DNA of 12,220 nucleotides, taken from the NCBI GenBank assembly GCA_012727545.1, contig JAAYHA010000155.1, forward strand, positions 1 to 12,220, written 5' to 3'. Shown piece by piece: positions 12,199 through 12,220 of the stretch; position 1 is the stretch's first letter, and each line of letters opens with the position of its first letter. The notes under the pieces were generated by a model, which saw only the letters and a list, made by a program, of their open reading frames with translations, ran no database searches and had not been told where the DNA came from. The DNA comes from Synergistaceae bacterium (GTDB taxonomy: Bacteria > Synergistota > Synergistia > Synergistales > Synergistaceae). Made by a program: the position numbers and the translations under genes.

Positions 12199-12220
12199 TA
12201 TGTGCATTCCAAACAACTCA
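12191..12220 (+). CDS. Start of a downstream gene, possibly gyrB (partial)
   Basis: Ten codons are visible: MDNMCIPNNS. The ATG overlaps the RemB-like stop (ATGGATAA) by 8 nt, and GGAAGGAG ends 11 nt upstream. A second ATG at 12200 is possible. DNA gyrase B proteins often have a short variable start followed by NxSY..ENIQVLEGL, and gyrB follows remB in Bacillus, so gyrB is a reasonable guess; the visible residues alone do not prove it. Confidence 0.45.
   Translation, partial: MDNMCIPNNS

Overview
The window reads as chromosomal DNA of an anaerobic, diderm (LPS-type) bacterium, most likely a member of the Synergistota. That assignment is an inference. The order Zn-peptidase, rsmB, PASTA protein, rpe is a shortened version of a locus familiar from Clostridia/Firmicutes. 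An LpxB-like glycosyltransferase, on the other hand, points to an outer membrane. Start codons are mixed (several TTG and GTG), and Shine-Dalgarno (SD) sites are mostly strong.

Layout. (a) 1-565, minus strand: the 5' part of an exported protein gene, then a tRNA-Ser(UGA) gene with its own promoter and terminator. (b) 598-3368, plus strand: a three-gene copper cluster of a CopA-type P1B ATPase, a free HMA copper chaperone, and a small exported protein. The exported protein has a histidine at its predicted mature N-terminus and a His/His/Cys/Met pattern. The cluster ends at a bidirectional terminator. (c) 3464-7581, minus strand: an envelope/housekeeping operon transcribed rsmB > PASTA membrane protein > rpe > rodZ, with tight spacing and two overlaps of about 22 nt. 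(d) 7691-10309, minus strand: a GntR/FCD regulator, a DegT-family PLP sugar aminotransferase and a YugP-type membrane Zn-peptidase, closed by a terminator at 7642-7670. (e) 10438-10707, plus strand: a small two-helix membrane protein whose predicted promoter puts the transcription start on the AUG, so the mRNA may be leaderless. Its 3' end overlaps a convergent LpxB-like gene (10686-11882, minus). (f) 11950-12220, plus strand: an extended -10 promoter, a TTG-started RemB/YaaB-like small protein, and the first ten codons of an overlapping gene that may be gyrB.

How the genes fit together. Region (b) is a copper-export module: chaperone to ATPase to periplasm, with the third protein placed where copper emerges. 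Region (c) links cell-shape and wall sensing (RodZ, PASTA) with ribosome modification and the pentose phosphate pathway. Regions (d) and (e) carry likely surface-polysaccharide functions (sugar aminotransferase, LpxB-like transferase). The points most worth a second look are the small exported protein next to copA, the PASTA protein that has no kinase domain yet sits at the usual PrkC position, the putative leaderless gene, and the short RemB-like gene. I saw no CRISPR array, insertion sequence, prophage or clear horizontally acquired island.
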